12,109 nt of DNA from DASYZQ01 sp035946175 (GTDB taxonomy: Bacteria > Patescibacteriota > Saccharimonadia > Saccharimonadales > UBA4665), in NCBI GenBank assembly GCA_035946175.1, contig DASYZQ010000018.1:1-12109 (forward strand), in the 5' to 3' direction. Both the position numbers and the translations under genes were made by a program. The notes beneath the pieces are model-generated. The model saw only the letters and a list, made by a program, of their open reading frames with translations, made no database searches and was not told where the DNA came from. Of this stretch, positions 6,078-12,109 are shown piece after piece (within the stretch, counting starts at the first letter, position 1; each line of letters starts with the position of its first letter).

Positions 6078-9000
6078 ATCTTCACGTTCTCAATGCCTAC
6101 GAGCTCGCGTAGCTGATCCATAACCGGTTGCTCGGGTGTAATTCCGGCTGGCAATTTTATTACTTGTTTATCAGTGGTTGGTCCGAGTACCAACACGACA
6201 TCAGTGGAACCAGTTGCACTATCGATGGCCCGTTTCAACGAGACTAATAGTTGTTGGTTGCTGCTATCGGCCAGACGAATGTAGACGCGCTTTATGGGCT
6301 GCTTTTTTGTAGGCTCGGCCTTGCTGGCAATGGTATTCTTTTTGGCAGCCGGAACTTTTGGTTTTTTGCCTGTCGGCTGGTAACCGCTGGCTTGTTCTGC
6401 GGTAATTTCTCGAGCATCATCAACCATAATCTTAACCTCATTTGTCTGATTGCCATCCCGGTCCTTGGCATTGACCTTACCACGAGCTACAACTACCCGA
6501 TCGCGTTCCCACAGTCCGGTAGTTTGCTGATATGCGCTCGGAAAGAGGATGAGCTCGCCTTCACCGCTCCTATCTTCAATCTTTACAAAGGCCATCTTTT
6601 GGTTATTTTTCGTGACCACCTCACGAATTTCGACGACAGCACCACCCACTGTTACCGCTTTGCCGTCATGCTCTGGCTGTAAACCACTCAGAGGGCTTGT
6701 CTGCTCAGACAAAAACGTCTCATACATGGCGAGTGGGTGCTGTGTCAGGTATAGCCCTAGAAGTTCACGCTCCCACAGCAATTGATCACGAGCGCTATAT
6801 ATCGTACCGGCTGACTCAAGGATCAACTGGGGCCGTAGGTCGACCGTGCTAACTTCCGAGTTACCAAATAGATCGGTCTGGCCACTGGCACTGTCTCGCT
6901 GTAGCCGGTTAGCGTACGCAAGCATGGCGTCAATGTTGTGGAGAAGTTGCGAGCGGTCGCCAAATCGATCTAGGGCACCAGCTCGTACTAAACTTTCCAG
7001 GACCTTACGATTGGCCAACCGAACGTTGACCTTTCCTAAAAAGTCTTCCAGCGAGGTGAACGGACCGTCAATTTCTCGAGCTCGGAGGATCTCTTCCACA
7101 GCACCGGTGCCTACATTCTTAATAGCGTTCATGCCGAAACGAATTGGCGCCCGACGATTATCTCCGCTAGGAACAACGGCGAATTCTACAAAGGATTCGT
7201 TTACATCGGGTGGTAAAACTTGGATACCCATGTGCTGGCATTCGGTAATCTCTATAGCCAGCCGGTCGGCGTCATTATAGTCGCTAGTCATTAACGCCGC
7301 CATAAAGGCTGAAGGATAGTGGGCTTTTAGATAGGCTGTCCAATAGGAGATTTGCGCATAGCAGGTTGCATGAGCTTTGTTGAATGAGTAGTCGGCAAAT
7401 GGTTGAATCTGTGCCCATAGGCGCTCAGCATCGTTTTGTGTTAATCCACGCTTTATACAGCCTTTAATAAATTTGGGCTGCTCGGCTGTCATAATATCGC
7501 GCTTCTTTTTACCGATAGCCTTGCGGACCAGGTCAGCCTCACCTGGCGAATAACCAGCAACGAATTGCAGCAGTTTGATAACTTGCTCTTGATACACCAT
7601 GACACCGTAAGTATCTTGCAGAATTGGCTCTAGCGATTCGTGCAAATAGGTAATGGAGCTCGGGTTATTTTTACCCTCAATGAAGCGAGGGATCTCAGAC
7701 ATAGGCCCCGGCCGGTACAGTGCGCCCATAGCTATAATATCCTCGAAAAGCGTCGGTTTTAGCTCCCGCAGGTACCGCTTCATACCGGCTGATTCAAGTT
7801 GGAATACTCCCGTCGTGTCAGCTTGCTGGAGTAGTTCAAACGTTTTGGGGTCATCATTTGGAATTTCACTTAAATCAGTCGTCTTTTTGTAGACCTTACG
7901 TATGATGCGTAAGGCATTGTTGAGAATAGTCAGGTTCGATAAACCAAGGAAATCCATCTTAAGTAAGCCTAATTCTTCAACCGGCCCCATAGGATACTGG
8001 GTTGCGATAACTCCCTTCTGGGCCAATTCAAGTGGTACGAATTTCACTATGTCGTCAGGAGCAATGACAACGCCGGCAGCATGTACGCCATGCGAACGAA
8101 TAGTGCCTTCCAGCTGAATAGCAAGATCAAATACCCGTTTGGCAGTTTCATTGGTCTCATATTCATGTTTAAGATCAAGTTCGGTTTTGAGCGACTTGGC
8201 AAGCGGTATATGTCTACCTTGAACGGGCATAGGTATCATCTTGGCGAGCCGGTCAGCCTCGGCATAAGGTACCTGGAGCACTCGTGATACATCACGAACA
8301 GCGTTTCGGGCGGCCATACGACCAAAAGTGACGATATTAGCAACACGGTCCTTCCCGTATTTCTCAATGCAATACTGGATAACCTCATCACGGCGAGTAT
8401 CCTGAATATCTATGTCGATATCCGGCATGCTAATTCGGCCAGGGTTAAGAAACCGCTCAAACATCAGGTTGTATTTGAGCGGTTCAATCTCGGTAATTCT
8501 AATAGCATATGCTACGATCGATCCGGCTGCAGATCCCCGTCCGGGTCCGAATACTATGCCTCGATCTTTGCCCCAACCAATGAAGTCCTGGACAATTAGG
8601 AAATAGCCGTTGTAGCCCATAGAGTCCATGACGCTTAGCTCATATTCGGATCGTTCGATAATTTCCTTGCTGAGCTTCTTGCGGGCTGCGGCTATGCTTA
8701 ATTTCTCGCTTTGTTCAATAGCGACTTTGCCGTATCGCCATGCAAGGCCACGCCATACCAGCTTCTCTAAATAACTTTTTTCATCTTCACCTTCCGGGAC
8801 CGGAAATTTTGGTATCAGAATTTTGCCGAGTTCAATCGTTACGTTACACCGATCAGCAATCACGCGGGTGTTGCTGATAAACTCCGGATGGTCTTTCCCC
8901 CACCGCTTAATAACTTCCAATGGATGCGTGACATGGAGCTCTAGCTCCTGCAAGCTCATCCGCTTTTCGTCACTAAGAAATGACCCCGTCTGTACACATA

Positions 9001-9715
9001 AGAGGATTTCATGAGCCAGCTGGTCCTCATGTCTCAGGTAGTGGGCATCACACGTGACCACACAGGGTAGGTCGAGTTCAGCGGCTATCTTGATGAGCGC
9101 TTCATTGACTTCTCCTTGCGATTTCCAAAAGGACGGATGACCCGGATGACCGTGATCGGCCAGCTCAATGTAGTAGCGGTCGCCGAGGAGGCTCTTGTAC
9201 CAGCTGGCAATTTCTCGTGCCTTATCTATCTGTCCCTGACGGATGTTTTCGCCGAGCTCACCACCGATACAGCCACTGAGCACAATCAGCCCTTCGTTAT
9301 ATTCCTCCAGTAATGTATGGTCAATGCGTGGTTTATAGTAGACGCCCTGCAAATTTGCGATGGTTGAGAGACGCATGAGGTTCTGATAGCCCTGGTGATT
9401 TATTGCCAGTAGGATCAAATGGTAATAGAGCTTATCCTTGGATACATCCCGGTCATGGATAGTCCGGCTGGCAACATAGGTCTCCATGCCGATAATCGGC
9501 TTGATACCCTGTGCTGTAGCCTCTTTATATAGCTCAATCGTGCCACTTAATGTGCCATGATCAGTCATAGCCACAGCTTGCATACCCGCTTCTTTGACGT
9601 AGGATACTAGGGCGGGTACTTTGGTGAGCCCGTCGAGAAGACTATACTGTGTGTGATTATGTAAGTGCACGAACTCGGCGGCACCTAGCTCGACCTTGCT
9701 CTTAGTGCTCGGCAT
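6071..9715 (-). CDS. dnaE: DNA polymerase III alpha subunit
   Basis: This is the replicative C-family DNA polymerase, about 1,214 residues, full length. Numbered from the first of two ATGs (9718), domains run: PHP (about 15-290) with HLHNHTQYSLLDG (18-30) and MTDHG (51-55); palm with PDIDIDIQD (432-440), whose Asp433 and Asp435, with Asp589 in KMDFLGL, form the catalytic triad; fingers with YRPGPM (668-673) and the KAHATCYAQISY block; helix-hairpin-helix region; a QTDLF beta-clamp-binding motif (947-951); an OB fold (about 1020-1100); and a Lys/Ala/Pro linker (about 1117-1143) leading to a C-terminal domain. It is the DnaE type, not PolC, as no exonuclease is inserted in the PHP domain. GGGGGAG touches the first ATG, so the second ATG (9715) is better spaced and chosen. 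The gene follows the DUF1801 pseudogene on the same strand but has its own promoter. No intein or frameshift is seen. Confidence 0.97.
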   Translation of the reverse strand: MPSTKSKVELGAAEFVHLHNHTQYSLLDGLTKVPALVSYVKEAGMQAVAMTDHGTLSGTIELYKEATAQGIKPIIGMETYVASRTIHDRDVSKDKLYYHLILLAINHQGYQNLMRLSTIANLQGVYYKPRIDHTLLEEYNEGLIVLSGCIGGELGENIRQGQIDKAREIASWYKSLLGDRYYIELADHGHPGHPSFWKSQGEVNEALIKIAAELDLPCVVTCDAHYLRHEDQLAHEILLCVQTGSFLSDEKRMSLQELELHVTHPLEVIKRWGKDHPEFISNTRVIADRCNVTIELGKILIPKFPVPEGEDEKSYLEKLVWRGLAWRYGKVAIEQSEKLSIAAARKKLSKEIIERSEYELSVMDSMGYNGYFLIVQDFIGWGKDRGIVFGPGRGSAAGSIVAYAIRITEIEPLKYNLMFERFLNPGRISMPDIDIDIQDTRRDEVIQYCIEKYGKDRVANIVTFGRMAARNAVRDVSRVLQVPYAEADRLAKMIPMPVQGRHIPLAKSLKTELDLKHEYETNETAKRVFDLAIQLEGTIRSHGVHAAGVVIAPDDIVKFVPLELAQKGVIATQYPMGPVEELGLLKMDFLGLSNLTILNNALRIIRKVYKKTTDLSEIPNDDPKTFELLQQADTTGVFQLESAGMKRYLRELKPTLFEDIIAMGALYRPGPMSEIPRFIEGKNNPSSITYLHESLEPILQDTYGVMVYQEQVIKLLQFVAGYSPGEADLVRKAIGKKKRDIMTAEQPKFIKGCIKRGLTQNDAERLWAQIQPFADYSFNKAHATCYAQISYWTAYLKAHYPSAFMAALMTSDYNDADRLAIEITECQHMGIQVLPPDVNESFVEFAVVPSGDNRRAPIRFGMNAIKNVGTGAVEEILRAREIDGPFTSLEDFLGKVNVRLANRKVLESLVRAGALDRFGDRSQLLHNIDAMLAYANRLQRDSASGQTDLFGNSEVSTVDLRPQLILESAGTIYSARDQLLWERELLGLYLTQHPLAMYETFLSEQTSPLSGLQPEHDGKAVTVGGAVVEIREVVTKNNQKMAFVKIEDRSGEGELILFPSAYQQTTGLWERDRVVVARGKVNAKDRDGNQTNEVKIMVDDAREITAEQASGYQPTGKKPKVPAAKKNTIASKAEPTKKQPIKRVYIRLADSSNQQLLVSLKRAIDSATGSTDVVLVLGPTTDKQVIKLPAGITPEQPVMDQLRELVGIENVKIQ

Positions 9716-9740
9716 CATCTCCCCCTGCTTGCTATATATA

Positions 9741-9769
9741 AGTATAACGATTAGGAGACGAATTGTTGA
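9741..9769 (-). promoter_or_regulatory. Promoter of dnaE
   Basis: On the minus strand, TCAACA (-35, 9764-9769, four of six consensus bases) is followed after 17 bases by TATACT (-10, 9741-9746). Transcription would start near 9735, leaving a leader of roughly 20 bases that contains the GGGGGAG ribosome binding site. The -35 box lies within an inverted repeat, AATTG-N5-CAATT at 9761-9775, which could be an operator. Confidence 0.45.
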
Positions 9770-9791
9770 GCAATTATTTAACGCCCAGAGC

Positions 9792-10179
9792 CTATTTGCT
9801 TAGCATTCGTAATCCTACGGCTTCGGTGACATCGCCTTCAGCGCAGTCTCATCTACTGCTTCTGCCTCATGAAAGTCAATAGCACGAATTGACTTACTAT
9901 CTAGCCTCGTATTGAAAAGTTTCTTCGGGTTCTTCATGAGAGCACCCTTTGGAAAAGTTAATCGGACTGCGTTTTTGAGAATTTCACCCACACATAGTAT
10001 CCCATTGTGGGACCAGACGGGGACACCTTCAGGCCTTGAAGGCTTCCTCCATTTCACTTCTTCTACAACCAAAGGGTCGGCCTGTTTGATCAGTGCAGCC
10101 TCGATAAGTTCTTACCTCGCCAATCATCTTGCTTGCTAATAATGCCATCTATCTGTTGCGAGGCAGTTCGATCTTCCAT
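9792..10179 (-). pseudogene. DUF1801 family protein gene with two frameshifts
   Basis: Three overlapping frames together give one DUF1801-like protein of about 129 residues. The first piece starts at ATG 10179, preceded eight bases upstream by a strong AGGAGGG (10188-10194), and encodes 23 residues ending DDWRGK. The frame is then lost near 10111, where AAGAA appears in place of the expected AAGGAA. The central piece continues ELIEAALIKQADP and VEEVKWRKPSRPEGVPVWSH, then LTFPKGA, LFN and RAIDFHEAE, matching the DUF1801 core. A second 1-base loss near 9830/9831 sends the frame to an early stop at 9815; the alternative frame restores VTEAVGLRMLSK and ends at TAG 9792-9794, giving the family's usual AV-containing C-terminus. 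Neither site is a canonical slippery heptamer. The central 85-codon frame alone would lack the first 37 residues. DUF1801 function is not settled. Sequencing error is the alternative, but every neighbouring long gene is intact. Confidence 0.75.
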
Positions 10180-10187
10180 CTAGCCGT

Positions 10188-10194
10188 CCCTCCT
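10188..10194 (-). promoter_or_regulatory. Ribosome binding site of the DUF1801 gene
   Basis: AGGAGGG on the minus strand lies eight bases before the ATG at 10179, an almost ideal site. It supports 10179 as the original start of the broken gene, rather than the TTG at 10072 inside it. Confidence 0.6.
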
Positions 10195-10213
10195 ACGCTC
10201 TTCTTTTTGAACT

Positions 10214-10252
10214 AGCCCTATACCTAATCCAGCCGCACGAGGGCTTTTTGTT
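10214..10252 (+). terminator. Hairpin with T-run, terminator-like on the + strand
   Basis: AGCCCT (10214-10219) and AGGGCT (10240-10245) can pair around a 20-base loop, and a shorter AGCC/GGCT pairing (10231-10234 with 10242-10245) is also possible. A CTTTTTGTTT run follows on the + strand. No + strand gene lies upstream, so it would only end an antisense transcript; in the minus direction, downstream of the ytxH-like gene, the hairpin lacks a T-run. Confidence 0.3.
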
Positions 10253-10665
10253 TATGCTTCTTTCTTGAAGTAGCTCTTCAGATGCTGCAGCGCCGCCTGG
10301 CCTTCTTTGATTGCTGACTGTAAATCTTTGTCGTCAGCATCACCCTCATGGAGTGCACTTAATAGTTGTCGTGCTTTTTCGCGAGCGGCCTTACCTCTTT
10401 GCATGGAGCTGTCAAAATCCTTACGGGCGCGGCCTTGCAGTTCTGTTGCCTGACCTTTTGCTTCAGCCAACAGGGCGTTGAGCTGCGTATGTAGCTTCTT
10501 CAATTGTTTCTCGGCCTCACGCTTGCCCTGTATTGAGGCTTCCTTAATGTCTGCCCGGGTCTCCTTGCCACTCTTCGGAGCGGTGAGAATGCCTGCTACA
10601 TAGCCTGCCGCAGCAGCAACTACCGTCCCAATCGCAAATCTCCTGACTGTCTTGTTTTTCCCCAT
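10252..10665 (-). CDS. YtxH-like small membrane-associated protein
   Basis: This 137-residue protein has the YtxH-type N-terminus: a short basic start, one glycine/alanine-rich membrane segment (about 10-28) and the family signature LTAPKSGKETR (27-37). The rest (40-137) is a long, highly charged helix rich in Lys, Glu, Ala and Gln, likely a coiled coil, ending in YFKKEA. YtxH proteins (Pfam PF12732) are linked to stress in Bacillus but have no known enzymatic role. The gene lies eight bases after the stop of a small membrane protein gene, so the two are almost certainly co-transcribed and the proteins may act together at the membrane. A nearby AAAGG is only two bases from the ATG; AAGGAG at 10680-10685, inside the upstream gene, is 14 bases away, so the ribosome may arrive by translational coupling. 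Confidence 0.8.
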   Translation of the reverse strand: MGKNKTVRRFAIGTVVAAAAGYVAGILTAPKSGKETRADIKEASIQGKREAEKQLKKLHTQLNALLAEAKGQATELQGRARKDFDSSMQRGKAAREKARQLLSALHEGDADDKDLQSAIKEGQAALQHLKSYFKKEA

Positions 10666-10673
10666 GACCTTTT

Positions 10674-10940
10674 CTATGACTCCTTTTTCTTATCCTTATG
10701 CTCAGCAACCATATTAAGTACGGTGCGCACAAAATGAATAATACTTACTGATCCAGAAGTCTTCCGGAGTACGTCCCCAACAGTCTCTGCTGATGTCACT
10801 ACTCGCTCAGCACGCTTGGCGATTTCACGGAGACTACTGACCAGCCGCAATATTTCTATCGCAATCGTGATCGCAAGTATCAGAAATACCGCTAGAGCAG
10901 CCGCCAGTACTACAACCAGAACGCTTTGAGCAGTATCCAT
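10674..10940 (-). CDS. Small single-pass membrane protein (DUF948/YtxG-like)
   Basis: This 88-residue protein has one strong N-terminal membrane segment (about residues 5-30, leucine/valine/alanine/isoleucine rich), followed by an amphipathic helical tail with ILRLVSSLREIAKRAERVV and a very basic-acidic end (EHKDKKKES). The layout, and its place directly before a YtxH-like gene, resemble YtxG (DUF948), which precedes ytxH in Bacillus subtilis; sequence similarity is too weak to be sure. The start is debatable: an ATG at 10949 lies only two bases from the TATACT -10 box and would probably not be transcribed, so the second in-frame ATG at 10940, eleven bases after the box, is chosen. Its promoter overlaps the end of galU, whose stop lies 33 bases before this start. 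Function is unknown; a membrane-stress or envelope role is only an inference from the Bacillus analogy. Confidence 0.75.
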   Translation of the reverse strand: MDTAQSVLVVVLAAALAVFLILAITIAIEILRLVSSLREIAKRAERVVTSAETVGDVLRKTSGSVSIIHFVRTVLNMVAEHKDKKKES

Positions 10941-10951
10941 TGCTATCATTT

Positions 10952-10979
10952 AGTATAGCGTATCCGCATATGCTTACAA
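10952..10979 (-). promoter_or_regulatory. Promoter of the YtxG/YtxH-like pair
   Basis: On the minus strand, TTGTAA (-35, 10974-10979, which includes the galU stop codon) is followed after 16 bases by TATACT (-10, 10952-10957). The predicted start of transcription is near 10945, downstream of the first ATG (10949) and about five bases before the second (10940), giving a nearly leaderless mRNA. Confidence 0.45.
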
Positions 10980-11876
10980 CACCAGCCCACGTAAGTAATC
11001 TCGGAACTGATCGCCAATATCCTTACGTCTGAGCGCAAAATCAACTACCGTCTTGATGTACTCCAGCTTGTCCCCTGCATCATAATAGCGACCGTTTTTG
11101 ATCTCTGCAGCTAGAACCTTTTTCCCATCAGCAAGCATAAGCTTCAAGGCATCGTTATACCACAGCTCCGCGCCTGGTTGCAGCAACTCCTGTGCTTGGT
11201 GCAGATACCCGAAAATCTCCGGTGTGAATAAGAAGCCACTAACTGTCGCTAAATCCGAGGGAGACTCATGATGTGAACCAGGTTTTTCAACGATCTTGTC
11301 TATGTCTATTAGGCCAGGCTCAAGTTCCCTGCCTCCGGCAAACCCATAGCGTAGATAGTCCTGCTGCTCCCTTGCTCGTATACATGCTAACACTGAAACT
11401 CCATACTGTTCGTATAAATCGCTGAGCTGTTTAAAACGTACAGGGTTGGCCATAATAAAGTCGTCACTCCAGGTGTAGATAAACGGCTCGTTGCCCACCA
11501 AATGTTCAACATCCAGTAGTGGTACTCCGTTGCCATAGAGCCGTCTTTGTCGTACGTATACAAAATTGGCAAGGTTGGCAATCGCTTCTACCTCATCAAT
11601 GAAATGTTTCTTTTTCTCCCCACCCATTTTAAGATTGGCAATAAGATCACTCGAAGGTATATCGAAATGATCTTCAATACTCCGCTTAGCCTGACCAGTT
11701 ACAATAATAATATCTTTGATGCCAGCTTCGACTAATTCTTCGACGACATACTGAATAATCGGTTTATCTACCAGGGGTAGCATTTCTTTTGGCATTGCCT
11801 TAGTCTGCGGCAAGAACCGAGTACCCATTCCCGCTGCGGCAATCACCGCTTTTGTTGGTCGTTGCATCTTGGTCAT
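10974..11876 (-). CDS. galU: UTP-glucose-1-phosphate uridylyltransferase
   Basis: This 300-residue nucleotidyltransferase makes UDP-glucose and pyrophosphate from UTP and glucose-1-phosphate, supplying surface glycans. Family features are AVIAAAGMGTRFLPQTKAMP (10-29, the G-x-G-T-R-F nucleotide loop), KEMLPLVDKPIIQYVVEE (30-47), TGQAKRSIEDHFD (60-72), SDD (137-139, metal-binding aspartate), VEKP (196-199, catalytic lysine) and NGRYYDAGDK (261-270). Length is normal for bacterial GalU. One segment is unusual: where most GalU proteins have LGLGHAV, this one has YGNGVPL (114-120), so a shifted sugar specificity cannot be excluded. The start is the ATG at 11876, with AAGGAG (11884-11889) seven bases before it; a GTG at 11879 is only four bases from that site. 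The gene heads the minus-strand run towards dnaE, but the next gene has its own promoter. Confidence 0.92.
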   Translation of the reverse strand: MTKMQRPTKAVIAAAGMGTRFLPQTKAMPKEMLPLVDKPIIQYVVEELVEAGIKDIIIVTGQAKRSIEDHFDIPSSDLIANLKMGGEKKKHFIDEVEAIANLANFVYVRQRRLYGNGVPLLDVEHLVGNEPFIYTWSDDFIMANPVRFKQLSDLYEQYGVSVLACIRAREQQDYLRYGFAGGRELEPGLIDIDKIVEKPGSHHESPSDLATVSGFLFTPEIFGYLHQAQELLQPGAELWYNDALKLMLADGKKVLAAEIKNGRYYDAGDKLEYIKTVVDFALRRKDIGDQFRDYLRGLVL

Positions 11877-11883
11877 CACCTAT

Positions 11884-11889
11884 CTCCTT
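11884..11889 (-). promoter_or_regulatory. Ribosome binding site of galU
   Basis: AAGGAG on the minus strand is seven bases before the ATG at 11876 and four before the GTG at 11879; this spacing favours the ATG. Confidence 0.6.
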
Positions 11890-11910
11890 AAACGTCGTCA
11901 AATATACTGG

Positions 11911-11916
11911 AGTATA
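11911..11916 (-). promoter_or_regulatory. Candidate -10 box of galU
   Basis: TATACT on the minus strand lies 34 bases before the ATG, leaving a leader of about 28 bases that holds the Shine-Dalgarno site. No good -35 box is seen at the expected distance. The + strand also reads TATAAT at 11913-11918, so direction is not certain. Confidence 0.35.
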
Positions 11917-11978
11917 ATATCATTTTCCGAAAATAATACGAACTCAGATACAGGATTCTAATCGCAAGGCCATTAGAC

Positions 11979-12007
11979 TTGCTCCCCATTAGCCCCTCAG
12001 CCATACT
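11979..12007 (+). promoter_or_regulatory. Candidate promoter of the transposase gene
   Basis: TTGCTC (11979-11984) and CATACT (12002-12007) are 17 bases apart. The -10 box ends six bases before the ATG at 12014, which would put the transcription start on the start codon. Both boxes are imperfect matches. Confidence 0.3.
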
Positions 12008-12016
12008 TACGGTATG
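12002..12016. repeat. Inverted repeat over the transposase start codon
   Basis: CATAC-TTACG-GTATG is a perfect 5-base-arm inverted repeat that contains the candidate -10 box and ends with the ATG. It could be a binding site for the transposase or a host repressor, or by chance. Confidence 0.3.
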
Positions 12017-12109
12017 AACACAAACACCAAAAGCAACCGAGTCATGAAAGCTATGACCGGATTAAGTCACTATGAATTCGAGCAATTAGTACCAGCCTTC
12101 GAGCAGGAA
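12014..12109 (+). CDS. N-terminal fragment of an IS5-type DDE transposase
   Basis: The frame from the ATG at 12014 stays open to the window edge (32 residues). Its MKAMTGLSHYEFEQLVPAFE stretch (11-30) matches the typical opening of the helix-turn-helix domain (HTH_Tnp_4 type) in front of DDE transposases of the IS5 superfamily, where a TGL-x-x-x-(E)F-x-x-L-x-P-x-F pattern is common. The catalytic residues would lie beyond the window. This marks an insertion sequence entering from the right, transcribed left to right. The left end of the element must lie between the galU promoter (about 11920) and 12014, but its terminal inverted repeat cannot be fixed without the other end; CCATTAG occurs twice there (11970-11976 and 11986-11992). 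No Shine-Dalgarno site precedes the start. Whether the full transposase is intact is unknown. Confidence 0.65.
   Translation, partial: MNTNTKSNRVMKAMTGLSHYEFEQLVPAFEQE

Noticed and set aside
9815..10072. The 85-codon frame starting at TTG 10072 taken as a complete small gene.
   Set aside because: It lacks the DUF1801 N-terminus, which is found in another frame directly upstream with a proper ribosome binding site, and its own start has none.
10090..10179. Programmed ribosomal frameshifting as an explanation for the DUF1801 frame breaks.
   Set aside because: No slippery heptamer or strong downstream structure is apparent at either site, and two shifts would be needed.
1..12109. A CRISPR array, defence island or biosynthetic cluster.
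   Set aside because: No spaced direct repeats are visible and the identifiable genes are housekeeping or surface genes with unrelated roles.

Overview
The window looks like ordinary chromosome from a small-genome bacterium of the Patescibacteria (CPR), most likely a Saccharibacteria (TM7) relative. This is inferred from gene content and protein style: a short single-domain malic enzyme, a cysteine-free PilB/GspE-type ATPase, a membrane-anchored CAP protein, a YtxH-type small membrane protein, and an intact one-piece DnaE. There is no marker gene such as 16S rRNA, so the taxon is a guess (about 60%). The standard genetic code fits every gene.

Layout. At the left edge is the 3' end of an unrecognised + strand gene (to 110), then a second unrecognised reading frame in the same frame (153-554). 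A small DUF427 gene (667-969, -) is divergent from the malic enzyme gene (1029-2165, +). Malic enzyme converges on a pilB/gspE-like ATPase (2191-3792, -), which is divergent from a TrmH/SpoU-type RNA methyltransferase (3854-4366, +). An unrecognised 201-codon gene (4467-5072, -) is divergent from a three-pass CAP-domain membrane protein (5178-6077, +). The CAP gene runs tail-to-tail into dnaE, the DNA polymerase III alpha subunit (6071-9715, -), with a 7-base overlap. Upstream of dnaE on the same strand are a DUF1801 pseudogene broken by two single-base deletions (9792-10179), a ytxH-like gene (10252-10665), its small membrane partner (10674-10940) and galU (10974-11876). The right edge cuts into an insertion sequence whose DDE transposase starts at 12014.

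The genes do not form one pathway: central metabolism (malate to pyruvate), type IV pilus assembly, RNA modification, cell-surface proteins, replication and nucleotide-sugar supply lie side by side, with frequent strand switches and very short intergenic gaps. CRISPR arrays, tRNA or rRNA genes, and recognisable defence or biosynthetic clusters were not seen. No gap between genes exceeds 300 bases.

The most interesting signals are regulatory and evolutionary. Several genes have a good -10 box only 6-11 bases before the start codon and no clear Shine-Dalgarno site, which predicts leaderless or nearly leaderless mRNAs, while malic enzyme, galU, dnaE and the DUF1801 gene have ordinary ribosome binding sites. 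The DUF1801 gene has decayed by two independent 1-base losses although all neighbouring long genes are intact. I did not find a convincing undescribed multi-gene system.
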